A stretch of 64,000 bases of DNA. Origin: Rhynchospora pubera. Taxonomy: Eukaryota > Streptophyta > Magnoliopsida > Poales > Cyperaceae. Below are positions 1-11,800 of this stretch, piece after piece. The stretch is from positions 6,370,295-6,434,294 of the forward strand of contig CM051463.1 of the NCBI GenBank assembly GCA_028095005.1, written 5' to 3'. The notes beneath the pieces are model-generated. The model was given only the letters and a program-made list of their open reading frames with translations, was not told the origin of the DNA and did not search any database. The position numbers and the translations under genes are program-made. The first letter of the stretch is position 1, and each line of letters starts with the position of its first letter.

Positions 1-183
1 TTAAAAGTGAAATTTCAAATATATACCTCTTCCAAATTATTTTAAAAATACAAGAGTTACCTGTTTTACTTCCACTTTGCTTTCAAGAGAATAAGGGTTA
101 GTCTTGAAATTACCTCTTGATTCATCATCATAAAAAGAAAAAAAAAATCCTACTTCAAATCAAGAGGTGGAAACAAAATTTAC

Positions 184-771
184 CCTTCCGGATCGAGTAG
201 ACTTGTATAGCTTCTCTAACTGAAGGTGTCTCTGTAACTCGAGCTCATCAATGACCATTACATCTGAGCTTTCATGACCACTGGTGCTAAATAAGACCAA
301 CAAAGAAAGAACATTCTCATTATCATACAATTGCCATTTTTAATCTTAATTCAAAACTCAAATCTGTTAAAAAAATCTACTAAAGCGGTCAGGCAATCCC
401 AACTAAAAAGGATAAATTACTTATGAGGCACTGGAAACTGAAATTGAACTTCTCCAGTGGCATAACTAAAACTGTTATTTGGAGAGATGGAGCAGTAAAT
501 TGCCATTAATTGAAGCAAGATGTATAGTTAGAGGTATTTTCTAAGAATTACAAATTTGTTGTCGGAGAGCACCGTAACACTACCAGTACCAGTACGGAAA
601 AAATATACATCGCAAAGATTGAACAATTAATGTACGAACTTCAAACCAACGAAAATTTACCCAATTAGAAAAGAAACGGAATCAAATCAAGATTCGACAC
701 AAGAAAAGAACCTGCTGTTGTTTAGAGACTTGCTCTTTGATTTTGCTCGCGTGCTTTCGTAGCGTATCTAT
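184..771 (-). pseudogene. SH3P-type (SH3 domain-containing) protein, 5' fragment, start codon lost
   Basis: Two exon-like blocks read on the minus strand. Block one (771-712, 20 codons) reads xDTLRKHASKIKEQVSKQQQ and ends at a GT donor. Block two (286-184) reads TSGHESSDVMVIDELELQRH and continues LQLEKLYKSTRSGR, between an AG acceptor and a GT donor. Both match the N-terminus of plant SH3P proteins, which have a BAR-like coiled coil and a C-terminal SH3 domain and act in clathrin-linked vesicle traffic and autophagosome formation. The codon where the family has ATG is ATA (771-769), and the frame upstream meets a stop without an ATG. The short exon expected between the blocks (AVIKQF-like) was not found. 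No continuation is visible in 1-183. A possible alternative open stretch begins with an ATG near 510. Probably a broken or partial gene; it could instead continue off the left edge with a different first exon. Confidence 0.6.
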
Positions 772-882
772 TTCTGATCTCCACCAACAAAGAGATCAAT
801 TGTTCGATTGGAACTCGGAAGCGCTCTCTCTCTCTTTCTCGAATTGAGCACGCTGAACTCTTCTTGGTTTCGGAGAAGGAGA

Positions 883-1501
883 TCTAGGCGCTGGGTGGAA
901 ACATATAATACTGTTCTCCATAGGTATATCGCACCTCTCAAATGCATAGTTCCTCTATAACATAAATGAACTAATGTGAGATTTTTCTTTTCAAAATAAT
1001 TGGAAAATGTCAACATAATTGAAATAGAGTTATGCAATAGTAAAAGTAAGGTGACGTGACGGAGCGGGGCGGAGGAGGCTGAGACGGAGGTTGATGTGAC
1101 GAAGAAAGGTTGCGCCGCTGCGTCAGGCGGAGGAGGCTGAGACGGAGCGGGGCTATAGAGGCGGTTCTCGTTCACAGCGGAAATCTGAAACTTGGGTGCG
1201 GATTTCGAACCTATTTTGGACTTGGATTTCGAAATGAAAATTGAATCGGAAGATGCGGCGAGGTTGAGAAATTTGAATCTCAATTAGGGTTAGGACATTA
1301 GATATGAAGAAATAGAAAGATATCACGAAAGATCCGGAGGTGGCGCTGGCTTGATTTGTTGTTAATTTTTCAGGCGATATCTTCCTTTTCTGGCTGAGAG
1401 GAGCCTTGCGCACGAGACAAAAGAAAATGTTGGTGTAGCGGAGAATCGAACCCTCGCACTGGACTGAACGAACCAAGAGATTTACCAACGCAGCGCCTAG
1501 A
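883..1501. repeat. Possible inverted-repeat element with a tRNA-like segment
   Basis: The motif TCTAGGCGCTG at 883-893 recurs in inverted orientation at 1491-1501, with loosely matching sequence just inside, suggesting terminal inverted repeats of a roughly 620-bp element. Inside the right end, on the minus strand (about 1500-1440), are tRNA promoter-like boxes: a GGTTCGATTCTC B-box and an upstream GTTGGTAAAT-like A-box. They do not fold into a proper tRNA T-stem. The interior contains the repeated phrase GGAGGAGGCTGAGACGGAG. No clear target duplication was found. Tentative. Confidence 0.25.
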
Positions 1502-1901
1502 AAATTCGTGATAAAAGGTCGACTTTTTCGTTTGATATTTGAATCTGAACCGTAGATCATAGTAGATTAACAAAATCAATGATCCATATTTGATATTAGA
1601 GAGGTGTAACTCCCTTTTAGCTCGAAGTTTATGCCTGTTCTACTGATGCTTTATAAGTAGTGGAGATGAATTTGCTTGCAAACTTGTTTAACCACATGAT
1701 TGAATCAAACAGTTAACTATAACTCTATAAGATATAGTTTAAAGAATAAATTAGGTTCTGACTATATTAGTGATAATTTAACAAATGAAATTATCATATA
1801 CAACATACAACATTTAAGAAACAACGAAACGACAACATAAATGAAATATAGTCAGAGGGTCTTCAATAAACAGGAATTATAAGTGTCATCGACAAATATA
1901 T

Positions 1902-2136
1902 CATCCCAGCCATCACTAAATACAAAATGAATATATACTGTAAATAAGGTGAACATATAGACGATCTAAGTGAACACTTACAAACAAATAAGTGTTGTCA
2001 TCACTTTTTCAGAAGTTTACATACATATTCAACTTATTTTCATTGAACTTATTTGTTTGTATGTGTTCACTTAAATTATTTATATGTTCACTTTGTTTGC
2101 ATATATGTTCACTTTATATTTAGCGATGGCAGGGAT
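1902..2136. repeat. Foldback MITE with GTGAACATAT-type arms
   Basis: Left arm CATCCCAGCCATCACTAAAT is mirrored by a right arm whose reverse complement reads CATCCCTGCCATCGCTAAAT. Both continue inward with copies of AAGTGAACA(C/T)AT and ACAAACAAATAAGT, so nearly the whole element forms a hairpin. Related TTCACTTTGTTT-rich stretches lie at about 50930-51120 and 63380-63590, which makes this a dispersed family. No coding content. Confidence 0.6.
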
Positions 2137-2323
2137 GGCAAAACTGCAGATGGCAGTAATCAATTTCCTTCCATAAACGTTAATTTTAAAAAAAGTTGGA
2201 AAGCTTAACATCCAATTTACTTTAAATAAAATTTATATCAGCTGCCACCAATGAAGGACAGAGACAAAAAAAAAATTAAAAAAAATACAAGTGATCTGGC
2301 ATACTGACGCCGCTCATGCAACC

Positions 2324-2427
2324 AAAAGATTTACTTTTTTTTTAGATAAATAACCAAAAGATTTACTAGTACTACTAATGCATATAGACGCCGTATGTAA
2401 GATAGTGACGTTAGCAAAAGATTTACT
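2324..2427. promoter_or_regulatory. Repeated AAAAGATTTACT motif upstream of ABCG copy 1
   Basis: AAAAGATTTACT occurs at 2324-2335, 2356-2367 and 2416-2427, with a partial copy (GATTTACT) near 2474. Neighbouring phrases GACGC/GACGTTAG and CTACTAATGCATAT also repeat. The same 12-mer occurs upstream of ABCG copy 2 (8542-8553) and in the decayed promoter copy (9344-9355). The shared position in all three promoters suggests either a cis element or residual homology from duplication. Confidence 0.45.
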
Positions 2428-2848
2428 ACTAATGCATATCTACGCTGCATTGAAGACAATGACGAGAAAAAATGATTTACTATTTAATACTGATATGCAT
2501 ATGGAAAGCAATAATATTTTGTTGAAGATTTAGGAACAAAATTCTAAAAGAATTACATTTTAGATTAACTTATTGCAGCATACACACCTCTTCCCGATAC
2601 ATATTAGTGAGACAGAAGAAGAGTTGCATCAATCCCCAAACAATTTCTCCACCCTCTCTTCCTATTACTGATCATCCAAACTGCCGAACAAAAAATTTGC
2701 ATGTATTACCATCTTGTTTGATATATAGACATTGGTGTAATCACAAAAATGCAATGACTCGATTTATTGAGCTTCAATTTCTATTGTTTTTCACTGCATA
2801 GATATACCCAAAAGAGATTAATAAGAGGGTCTAATTTGACTGGAGCAG

Positions 2849-5800
2849 ATGACAGAATTGGTTGGAGGCGATTCCATCTTTTCCAAGCCGCAACAATCCG
2901 TTGTCCTGAAGGTGCTATGCTAAATTGCTACAGTTTTTATTTGGTCATGATTATTGAAAAAAGATTCAAATTACATGAAATTTGATAAATTTCTAATTTC
3001 TAATATGTTTATTAGAAGGTCTTATCAAGTTCTATTACTTGTTGGATTACAAATTTGATAAGGATGTCTTTGTTGAATTACAGTTAAAAGCATGGCCAGA
3101 TATGGTGCTAATTAAAAAGACAGCTGTAAATATTGTTATATATTGACCTAAGATGATGATTATGATTTTAACATTTTTTTCATTTGTAGTTCAAGGATGT
3201 AACATACAAGATTAAGACCAAGGCGCCCATCAACAAGCAGGGAAGCTCTGCTCGCACCATCCTAAATGGAGTTTCAGGTTTGATAATAAAAACATGTTCA
3301 TGTGAATAGGGAATTTTTCTAAATTTATCTTGGCCATGAAAGTAAGTTTCACATGTTTTATTCCTCACCTACATACAAATCAAAAGAAGAACTAAACAAT
3401 TCCCTACCATATATACCATTCAGAATAGTCCCGGTCATGTGTGCACCTAATGTGAAAAGGATTAGCTCGTATAAAATGATTACAAAGAATTTCTACCTAA
3501 CAATGCAATACTATTAGCTGAATTGCTCTTCTTGTATGTAATTAAGGTAATAAGATGCATTGTATGTTCAAAAAATTTATATTTTTTTTTGTGACAGGTG
3601 CTGTTCTTCCTGGAGAGATGCTGGCATTGCTGGGCCCATCAGGCAGTGGGAAAACCACACTTCTCACAATACTTGGTGGTCGTCTCAATTCCACTGGTAC
3701 CAAATCTGGCAAAGGTAAATTTACCGGCTCTATTTCCTTCAACGGTGCTCCATACTCAAGTTCTCTCAGTCGTAGCATTGGATTTGTGACTCAGGTACTA
3801 ATTAATTAACATCCATGCTTTCCTTTTTAAACGGAATTGCACCACTATTAGTTACTTCAATCTGCATCTAATATTCCAAAGTAGTGCTTTCACATGTGAT
3901 GTAGGATGTTTGGCATATATGTTTCCCTTCGACCGTGATGAAGTACTTTGGAAGTATACAAAGGAACATTTATGGCTGAAAATAAAATTACAATAAAAAG
4001 AAAATAATGATGAAAAAAATAATTCATATTTCTGATAACACATTTTCCCAAAATTTGTGTTGGAACTGGGAAGGATTGCATTTAAAAGTTAAAACAAAAC
4101 TACAAATAGTAGTTTTAACGGAAAACATTATTCTTCTTCTTGCATAATATTATTAATTTATAGACAATATAATAATTGTTTATTGTTAGCATAGTTTGTA
4201 ACTTTGTATAAGCAAAACATTTTCCAATTATTTGATATTAATATAATAATATTTGTGTTAACATCATATATCTAATCAAAGAATTCCCAATTATAATAAC
4301 TGGTGATCAAATTAAATCATAAGATTGCTAAAAAAAATTGATGCAATCAGGATGATGTCCTTTACCCCCACCTTACTGTCACCGAAACCCTTCTGTACAC
4401 CGCACTTCTTCGGCTTCCTGCTTCGATAGCTAGGAAGGAGAAGGCTGCAATCGCTGAGGCTGTCATGACAGAATTGGGCTTGACAGCATGCCGTGATAGC
4501 ATCATAGGGAATTCAGAAGAGCGTGGTGTATCAGGTGGAGAGAAGAAACGAGTAAGCATCGGTCAGGAGTTGCTCGTCAATCCAAGTTTGCTCTTTTTGG
4601 ACGAACCAACCTCAGGCCTAGACTCAACTACTGCCAGTAGGATCTTTTCAAAGTTGTTAAATTTGACCAATGGTGGCCGTACAGTGGTCATGAGCATCCA
4701 CCAACCCTCCAGCCGTATGTTTAACATGTTTCACAAGGTACTGCTTTTGTCGGATGGGCATCCAATGTACTTTGGTAGGGGGTCGTCCGCAATGGAGTAT
4801 TTTGCAAGCATTGGCTATGCACCTCACGAACCAATGAACCCGTCTGACTTCCTCCTTGACATTGCTAATGGTATGTGATTTCACTTTTGATCATAAGACA
4901 GCCATTGTAGACAAAGCGTATTTGTTTGTGGTTTTTGTGCGTATTGAGTCATAGACTCACAGTAACCATATACGTTTCAATTTTTTAAAATTTTTTTTTG
5001 TGGGCCAAAATTTTTAATAGATTAAAATTTAAAAATTACCCTTTTAGGAAAAATATATATTCCTTTTAAATCCAATTCTCCATATTTATATGTACCTTCT
5101 TCAAATACTAATTGTGTTTGTGATACAAATGGATGAAATGTAGGCTTGTTTCCTGACGAAACAGTGTGTAATAGGGAGGACATCAAAGCTGCACTGGTTT
5201 CATCGTATAGTTCGAAATTGGAAACCATAGTGAAGGAGGAATTAGTAGAAGTGGAGAAACAATTGAGGGAAACAGAGTCATGTAGGGAAAAGGCAAAATG
5301 GTGCATTGGTTGGTGGGGACAGTTCACAGTGTTGCTGGAGAGGGGTCTAAAAGAAAGAAGGCACGAGTCTTTCAGCTGTCTCAAGACTACACAAATTTTT
5401 ATTGCCTCTATTCTTGCTGGCATTTTATGGTTCCAATCTCAAGGACACATCCAAGATCAGGTATATGCTTGTTCCTTTTTTTAATTCCTTTCCTTTTTCT
5501 TTTATAAGAAATACATATTGTCAAGCATGAATTAGAAAATTTTCGGTGATATTAAGTATTAACGTTAATATATCATTTTATGTACAGATGGGGTTAATTT
5601 TCAATCTAGTTGGCATTTGGACCTTCACCCCTATCTTTGGAGCCCTTTTCACTTTTCCAAGTGAGCGTGAGATGCTGACCAAAGAGCGGTCCTCCCGCAT
5701 GTACCGCCTCTCATCCTACTTCATGGCTCGTTTGGTAGGCGACCTTCCAATGGAACTAATCCTACCGACTGTATCTGTCACCATCACCTACTGGATGTGT

Positions 5801-6241
5801 GGCCTGAAACCAACTGCACTTAGCTACATAGAATTCCTCCTCATCACACTATTTTCTGTTTTGGTTTGGCAAGGCCTCGGTCTCGCAATAGGTGCTTTCA
5901 TAATGGATGTAAAAAAGGCAGCCACATTCACATCAATTCTTATGCTGTTGTTCTCAATTCTCGGTGGGTTTTATGTACAGAAGGTTCCTGTGTTTGTTGC
6001 CTGGGTGAAGTACATTGCCATCAGCTTCCACATGTTTAAGCTAATGGTTCTTACCCAAATCACACCTGAAGATACATATGAGTGTGCACCAGGTCAGAGA
6101 TGCAGTGTGACCAATTTACCTCAAGTTAAGACAGTCGGATTCGAGCACAAGGAGTTCAGTATAATTGCAATGTTTGCCATGTTAGTTTTCTATAGGTTTG
6201 TAGCTTATATAGGTTTGAGGAGGATTGGAGTTCCCGACTGA
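2849..6241 (+). CDS. ABCG-family (WBC type) half-size ABC transporter, tandem copy 1
   Basis: Six exons: 2849-2911, 3190-3277, 3598-3794, 4351-4870, 5144-5460 and 5588-6241, all with GT/AG borders and consistent phases; predicted 612 aa, normal for a half-size ABCG. The nucleotide-binding domain comes first, as in all ABCG proteins: Walker A GPSGSGKTT (63-71), signature VSGGE (176-180), Walker B LLFLDEP (196-202) and H-loop SIHQP (231-235). Six membrane segments follow, the first near 375-390 at the end of exon 5 and the rest in exon 6, with a cysteine-containing loop (YECAPGQRC) before the last. Half-transporters dimerise in the plasma membrane to export lipids, hormones or secondary metabolites. 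The sequence resembles the plant ABCG9/14/21/25 group, but the substrate cannot be read from it. The ATG chosen gives MTELVGGDS, matching copy 2. Confidence 0.93.
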
Positions 6242-8520
6242 TGACTCCATAGAATGGTACATCCTGTGGAGGTATAAATTAAGAGGAGACTGATGTAGCT
6301 GTTGTTAGTTTGTAAATTGTAACTCCCATATATAGATAGGCCATGCATAATGGCAAATTGGCAAGCATCTACAACTAAAAACAGTGTTTCTAGTATGGAG
6401 TCGGTCAGTCGGAGTTTTACGAGTGTAAGATGTGCTTGTCTAAAAGAAGTTAATGTAAGGTAAAACTATGTCAGAGAACAGCTGGGGCTTAATTAGTAAT
6501 TTAAGTTTAGTATTTAGTATTTAGTATTTTTCGTTGTGTTCTACAACAAACATAGCATGTTACAATGAATACAGAGAGCTAGAGCTTATCTGATGCTGTT
6601 TTAGTTATTACCGTTTTTGAAATCTGCTAAGAAATAATGAAAACAAAAATATAAGTGCAAGAAATATTAATGAAGGGTTCTGTGGGAAGGAAGAGCACTA
6701 GATTTGTCTTAAAGAGGTCAAGGTTGTAAACTTGTAGTTATGCAACATCTTTAATTTCAACAAAAAAAAAATGTAAATGTGTAACATAGAACGAGCTTTC
6801 GTGATTGTTAGACAAAGTGTGAGAACATGCGAGTGTTGCATCTAATTTTGTCCAAACAACATAACAGTTGATAATCATAGTGTATTCCATCTACGACTAC
6901 CAGCTCTTGGTCACGGTGGAAATATCTTCGACAATTTTTGGGAGAATATATACTACTAGCATTATGTATTCCATCTACCAGCTCTAGTGTATATATCTTT
7001 TATTCTCTTTTCTTTTTTCTTTTTTTTTTCGTTGTCCAATGCTGTATCACACTTTCATAAAGGACACGGTTACAAACATGGTATGTAACGAACGAATCTG
7101 AAAACACAAATCTAAAAGTAAAAAATAAAAAAAAGGAAACAAAACATGATATGATGAATAAATTAAACGATGACTTTCTAAAAGGAAAAAAAATTACTGG
7201 TTAACAAAAAAATTGTTAATTTTATAAGCCTAATTCATTAATTCAACAAAGGAAAAAGAGATTTCTACACTTATACTTGCATATTTTGCCGAATTTCAAT
7301 GAAAATTACATCGCAATTTATTTAATTAAATTTCATAACTTCCCAAAAATCATACAAATCTATAATTTAATCAAAAGTAAATATATCAAGAATTTCAGTA
7401 TTGAAGAGGATTTAACCACAAATGAAAACAGTGAACATGTCAAATTGCTTAAGCAACATATTGTTCTAGATAGGCTAGATTTTGCTTCAGCCTTAGAAGT
7501 GAGTACAGATAATGTAAAGATGTACTAAAGCTTAACTATGTTTATGAGACATTTATTTTCGTCGATGATAGTATTGGATAATATGAAACCTTGAAATATG
7601 TTTTAGTAATATCTGAATAAGTGACTGTATTTATGATAAAAATGAAATTATTACAATAATTTTTAGTTGTGAAAAAAAAAACATATGAGAAATCCACTAC
7701 TTGCTTTTTTCGAACATCATAAAACTCTGGCCCAGAAACATTTCATAATATCCCAAATGTAATTATGTAAATGAAGATTGTGAAAACAAATTGTAATGCC
7801 AACTAGGCTTTTGGGCAGCAATTTTGGGCTTTATTTTTCTTTTGCGGAAACGTAGATTCCTCATTAGTCATATTAATCAAATTTACCAGACGGTCCGTAA
7901 TAACAAAAGAAACGCTCAAATCTTAACGAAGATTCAATACCAGATGTCTCAACATATTATCCCATTTTCTCAATATCTTAATTTTATTTTCTTCATTTAG
8001 CACTCATATGATGTGTGTGAAAATATGTTATTTATATCGTACCTTTGTAATATTAATGATTTATGTTAAAAATGCACCTTATAATTAAATATAAAAGAAT
8101 TGCTGGATCTGGACAGGAATCATTTCAAAAGATACTTTGTCTTTTTGACTGTATATATTTGATTGACAACTAAATTGCAAACTAATGTGTGCTATTAATT
8201 TTCATTTAGACGATTGGTTCGCCATATGTATGTATTACTTTTTTGAGGATTTGATTAGTTTCGAGGCTAGATTAAGAAAAGTTTATATAGTATAAAGAAC
8301 TGTTATCCGAAATTGTATATTTCGGAAACTAGAAGAGTACTCTGTTCTAACACATAGAAATTAATTGTTGGATGAGACAGTTTCAAATTACGTTAAAATC
8401 AGTTTAACTATCTTGATTTTAATTATTTGTAAACATTACTCTTTTCTCTTTTTTTATTTAATTTCTACTATATAGATTGAATATTTTCACATTTGCAAGA
8501 AAAGTTAGAACCATAATAAA
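6242..8520. other. Intergenic, AT-rich, between the ABCG copies
   Basis: This holds the copy 1 3' UTR and AT-rich spacer. A short open frame at 7277-7528 has no recognisable motif. No RNA gene or element with clear ends was seen. Confidence 0.5.
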
Positions 8521-8541
8521 TGAGTCTATGGTGACGTAAGC

Positions 8542-8617
8542 AAAAGATTTACTACCTTTCGTACATCCAAATTATGAGAAAGTGTATTGTACACTCTTTC
8601 CTTGACCTATATATTAA
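8542..8617 (+). promoter_or_regulatory. Promoter of ABCG copy 2 (shared motif plus TATA)
   Basis: CAAAAGATTTACT ends at 8553 and a TATATATTAA box lies at about 8608-8617, roughly 190 bp before the ATG at 8806. The order motif, TATA, leader is the same in the decayed copy at 9344-9410, and the motif also sits upstream of copy 1. Confidence 0.45.
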
Positions 8618-8805
8618 GGACATTGAGGTTGAAGAGTTACATTATCAAGCCGACCAGCCTTCTCTCCCACTACCCTGGAGGACATAAATTACAAAGGAAT
8701 ACAAAATTAAGCGCATGACTTGAAAGTCATTGTTACAACTACAAAAATACCATAGTTTGGACTTAGGAATCAAGGAATTTAGAGTGTTTTATTTGAGTGG
8801 AACAG

Positions 8806-11800
8806 ATGAAGCAAGTCACGGAATTGGTCGGAGGCGATTCCATTTTTTCGAAGCCACAACAACCTCTCACTCTTAAGGTATGTCTTTCGATAAAGCCTCA
8901 AGAGTTTAAATTTTTAGTAACAATAACATCTAAGATTAAAAATTACTCCTTTATTCTATACTTCATTTCTATAAATAAAATTAGCTTCCGTCTCAAATTT
9001 TGAAATTCAAACGTCTGATTTGAACCGTTCAATATAATTTTCATATTAAAATATACAAAAAAAAATTATTTTGAATATTTTTAAAAATTTTGAAAATCAT
9101 TTATTATATTGTTGATAAATTTTTAGATCGATAATTTATTGCATATTTAAAAATTATAAAATAAAATTTGAAAACTATTAATATAGAGGTCACATTGAAA
9201 ATTTTAAATGACGTGTTAGTCATGTTCTAATTTCTACTATATATAAAAAAATCGAAATTACCCATCTTTTTAAAAGAAAAAGTTAACATCGTCATAATAA
9301 TAATAATAAAATTCATAATAAATGAGTTGGCAATGATGTCAACAAAAGATTTACTCCCTAATATATCCAAATTAAGATAAAGTGTAACATACAGTCCTCT
9401 CTTGTCCTTTATATCAAGGGCTCCTAAGATAAGGGAATTATTATAACTTACAAGGCCAACCACGATGAGGGTCTCTGCCCTCTGGCGAGCATAAACCACC
9501 AAAAAAAAAAAAAAAAGACAAATTGTCTTGACGACCTATTCCGACAATAAAACTTGTCGTTCCAGTTTCGTCTTAAAAATCTAGGAGATTGGTGAGTTTT
9601 ATTTGAATGGGATGAGATAATTAAGGTTTACAAAATTGACCGGTGGCGATTTCATTTTTTTTAAGCCACTCTATACTCTCAAGGTATTCTTCATTTTAAC
9701 ATTTTCAGTAGAGATCGTAGAAAATACAAAAATATTATTAAACGGACATTGTTGTAATATATGATATTAATTAAAAGTCATGGGGGTCGATTTATTGCAA
9801 CAAATTTGATAATAAAATATCAGTACAAATTTCCGTTTCGAGTGTCCTCTAGTAATTATAAAAAAGTTTGAATTAATGGAGATTAAATAATAGAATAATA
9901 CTCGTATTTCATATGATTTAAATATGCATTTTTTTCAAAATACATTCATAAAGTTTAATAAATATATGTAAAAATATTTGATTTGAAAATTAAAAAAAAA
10001 ATAGAAAGTAAATTAATTTGGAAAACATTGAAATATAACTACACGGTTAGAAATTATTCATGGACTCATATTCCTCTCATTACTAAAATTTGAAAAAGTA
10101 TCCTAATTTCTGAATCTGATTCCCATGGTTAAACACTCCCTCTTATTGGCTCTTTCTCCGCATATGTCCTTTCTCTTTGGCTATTTCTGTCCTAGGTTTA
10201 AGACCCCTATTTCATTGAAATCTCTCATCTCAGTACTACAAATGTAAACGACGTAGAAGGAGAATATCAACAGAGCGCGTGTCCACTGTACCATCTTTTC
10301 TTTGATTCCTCCACCGAGTTTCTCTTTTCTTAGTTAGAATGGGAATATCAGTCAAAGATTTCGAAAACAAAAGTAAAACTGGTCATATTTATTTTTTTTT
10401 CAATTTTTTTCGTAATTTATCGTAAAGCAGAACCAATTATACAAGTCCATTTACAATTTTTCCTTGTTAAAATGCAAAATTAAGAACGAAGAGAGCTGTG
10501 TTCACTAGACAACAGCATTTAATTTTGCTTATTGATATGTCATGATGATTGTGATTTTTTATTGCTTTCTGTAGTTCGAAGATGTGGGGTATAAAATAAA
10601 GAGCAGTGCAAAAACCAACAGTCAGAAAAGCTCTACTCGCACCATCCTAAATGGAGTTTCAGGTTTTATAAAATCTATATATGTTCAGCATTACAAAATT
10701 ATTTTATTTTTATCAGTAACTTGAGTTAAGGTTAAAATCTATTTGTTCCCCACTGTTAAATCAAAAGAAACAATATCCAATTGGTAATACTCCAACCTGT
10801 GGGGCACCATATATGAATTAGAAGTACCTGCTAAAAGGATCAGCATGAATGTAGAAATTACAATGATTACTATTACTCTATTAGTACAACTGTTGCTCTT
10901 TCATATAAAATCTATTATATGATGCGAATGAGATTTTTATATTTTCTAATAATATAGGTGTTGTTCTTCCTGGAGAAATGCTGGCGTTGCTGGGCCCGTC
11001 AGGTAGCGGGAAGACCACTCTTCTCACAATACTTGGTGGCCGTCTCAATTCCACTGGTACCAAATCTGGCAAAGGTAAAGCTACTGGCACTATTTCCTTC
11101 AACGGCGCTCCATACTCAAGTTCTCTCAGTCGTAACATTGGATTTGTGACCCAGGTACTAACATCAAGTTTGTTTCTGTTATCCCATTCTTAGTTACCTC
11201 AACAATGCAACATGTGTATATCTAATATTTCAAGGTCATACATTGAAATGTGAAGTAGAGTTTTGGTGTACCATAGGCCTTTCTGCACTCGTGACATTTA
11301 GTAATTGGAAGCATAGCAAAGGATACATTTATAACTCACAGTAAAACTTCCGGTTTACATGTCCTGAATAATTGGTATTTACAGAAATTTATTATCCTTC
11401 TTCATGTGGAATGTAAATAATTAATATCACGGGTATCATAATGTTTCAATGTTAACAGTATATCCAAAGAAAAGCATTTTCCAACTATAAAAATTGGTTA
11501 TCTATATAAATAATACTCATAACATTGTATCAGGATGATGTTCATTACCCTCACCTCACTGTCGCTGAAACACTACTTTACACTGCACTGCTTCGACTCC
11601 CTGATTCAATTTCTAGGAAGGAGAAGGCTATCATTGCAGAGGCTGTTATTACAGAATTGGGCCTCACAACATGCCATGATAGCATCATAGGGAATTCAAA
11701 AAATCGTGGTGTATCAGGTGGAGAGAGGAAACGAGTTAGCATTGGTCAGGAGTTGCTCATCAACCCAAGTTTACTCTTTTTGGACGAACCTACCTCAGGC

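Noticed and set aside
1430..1505. A functional tRNA on the minus strand
   Set aside because: The T-arm does not pair over five bases and the acceptor halves do not match.
7277..7528. 83-codon frame between the ABCG genes
   Set aside because: Very AT-rich composition, no recognisable motif, no splice or leader context.
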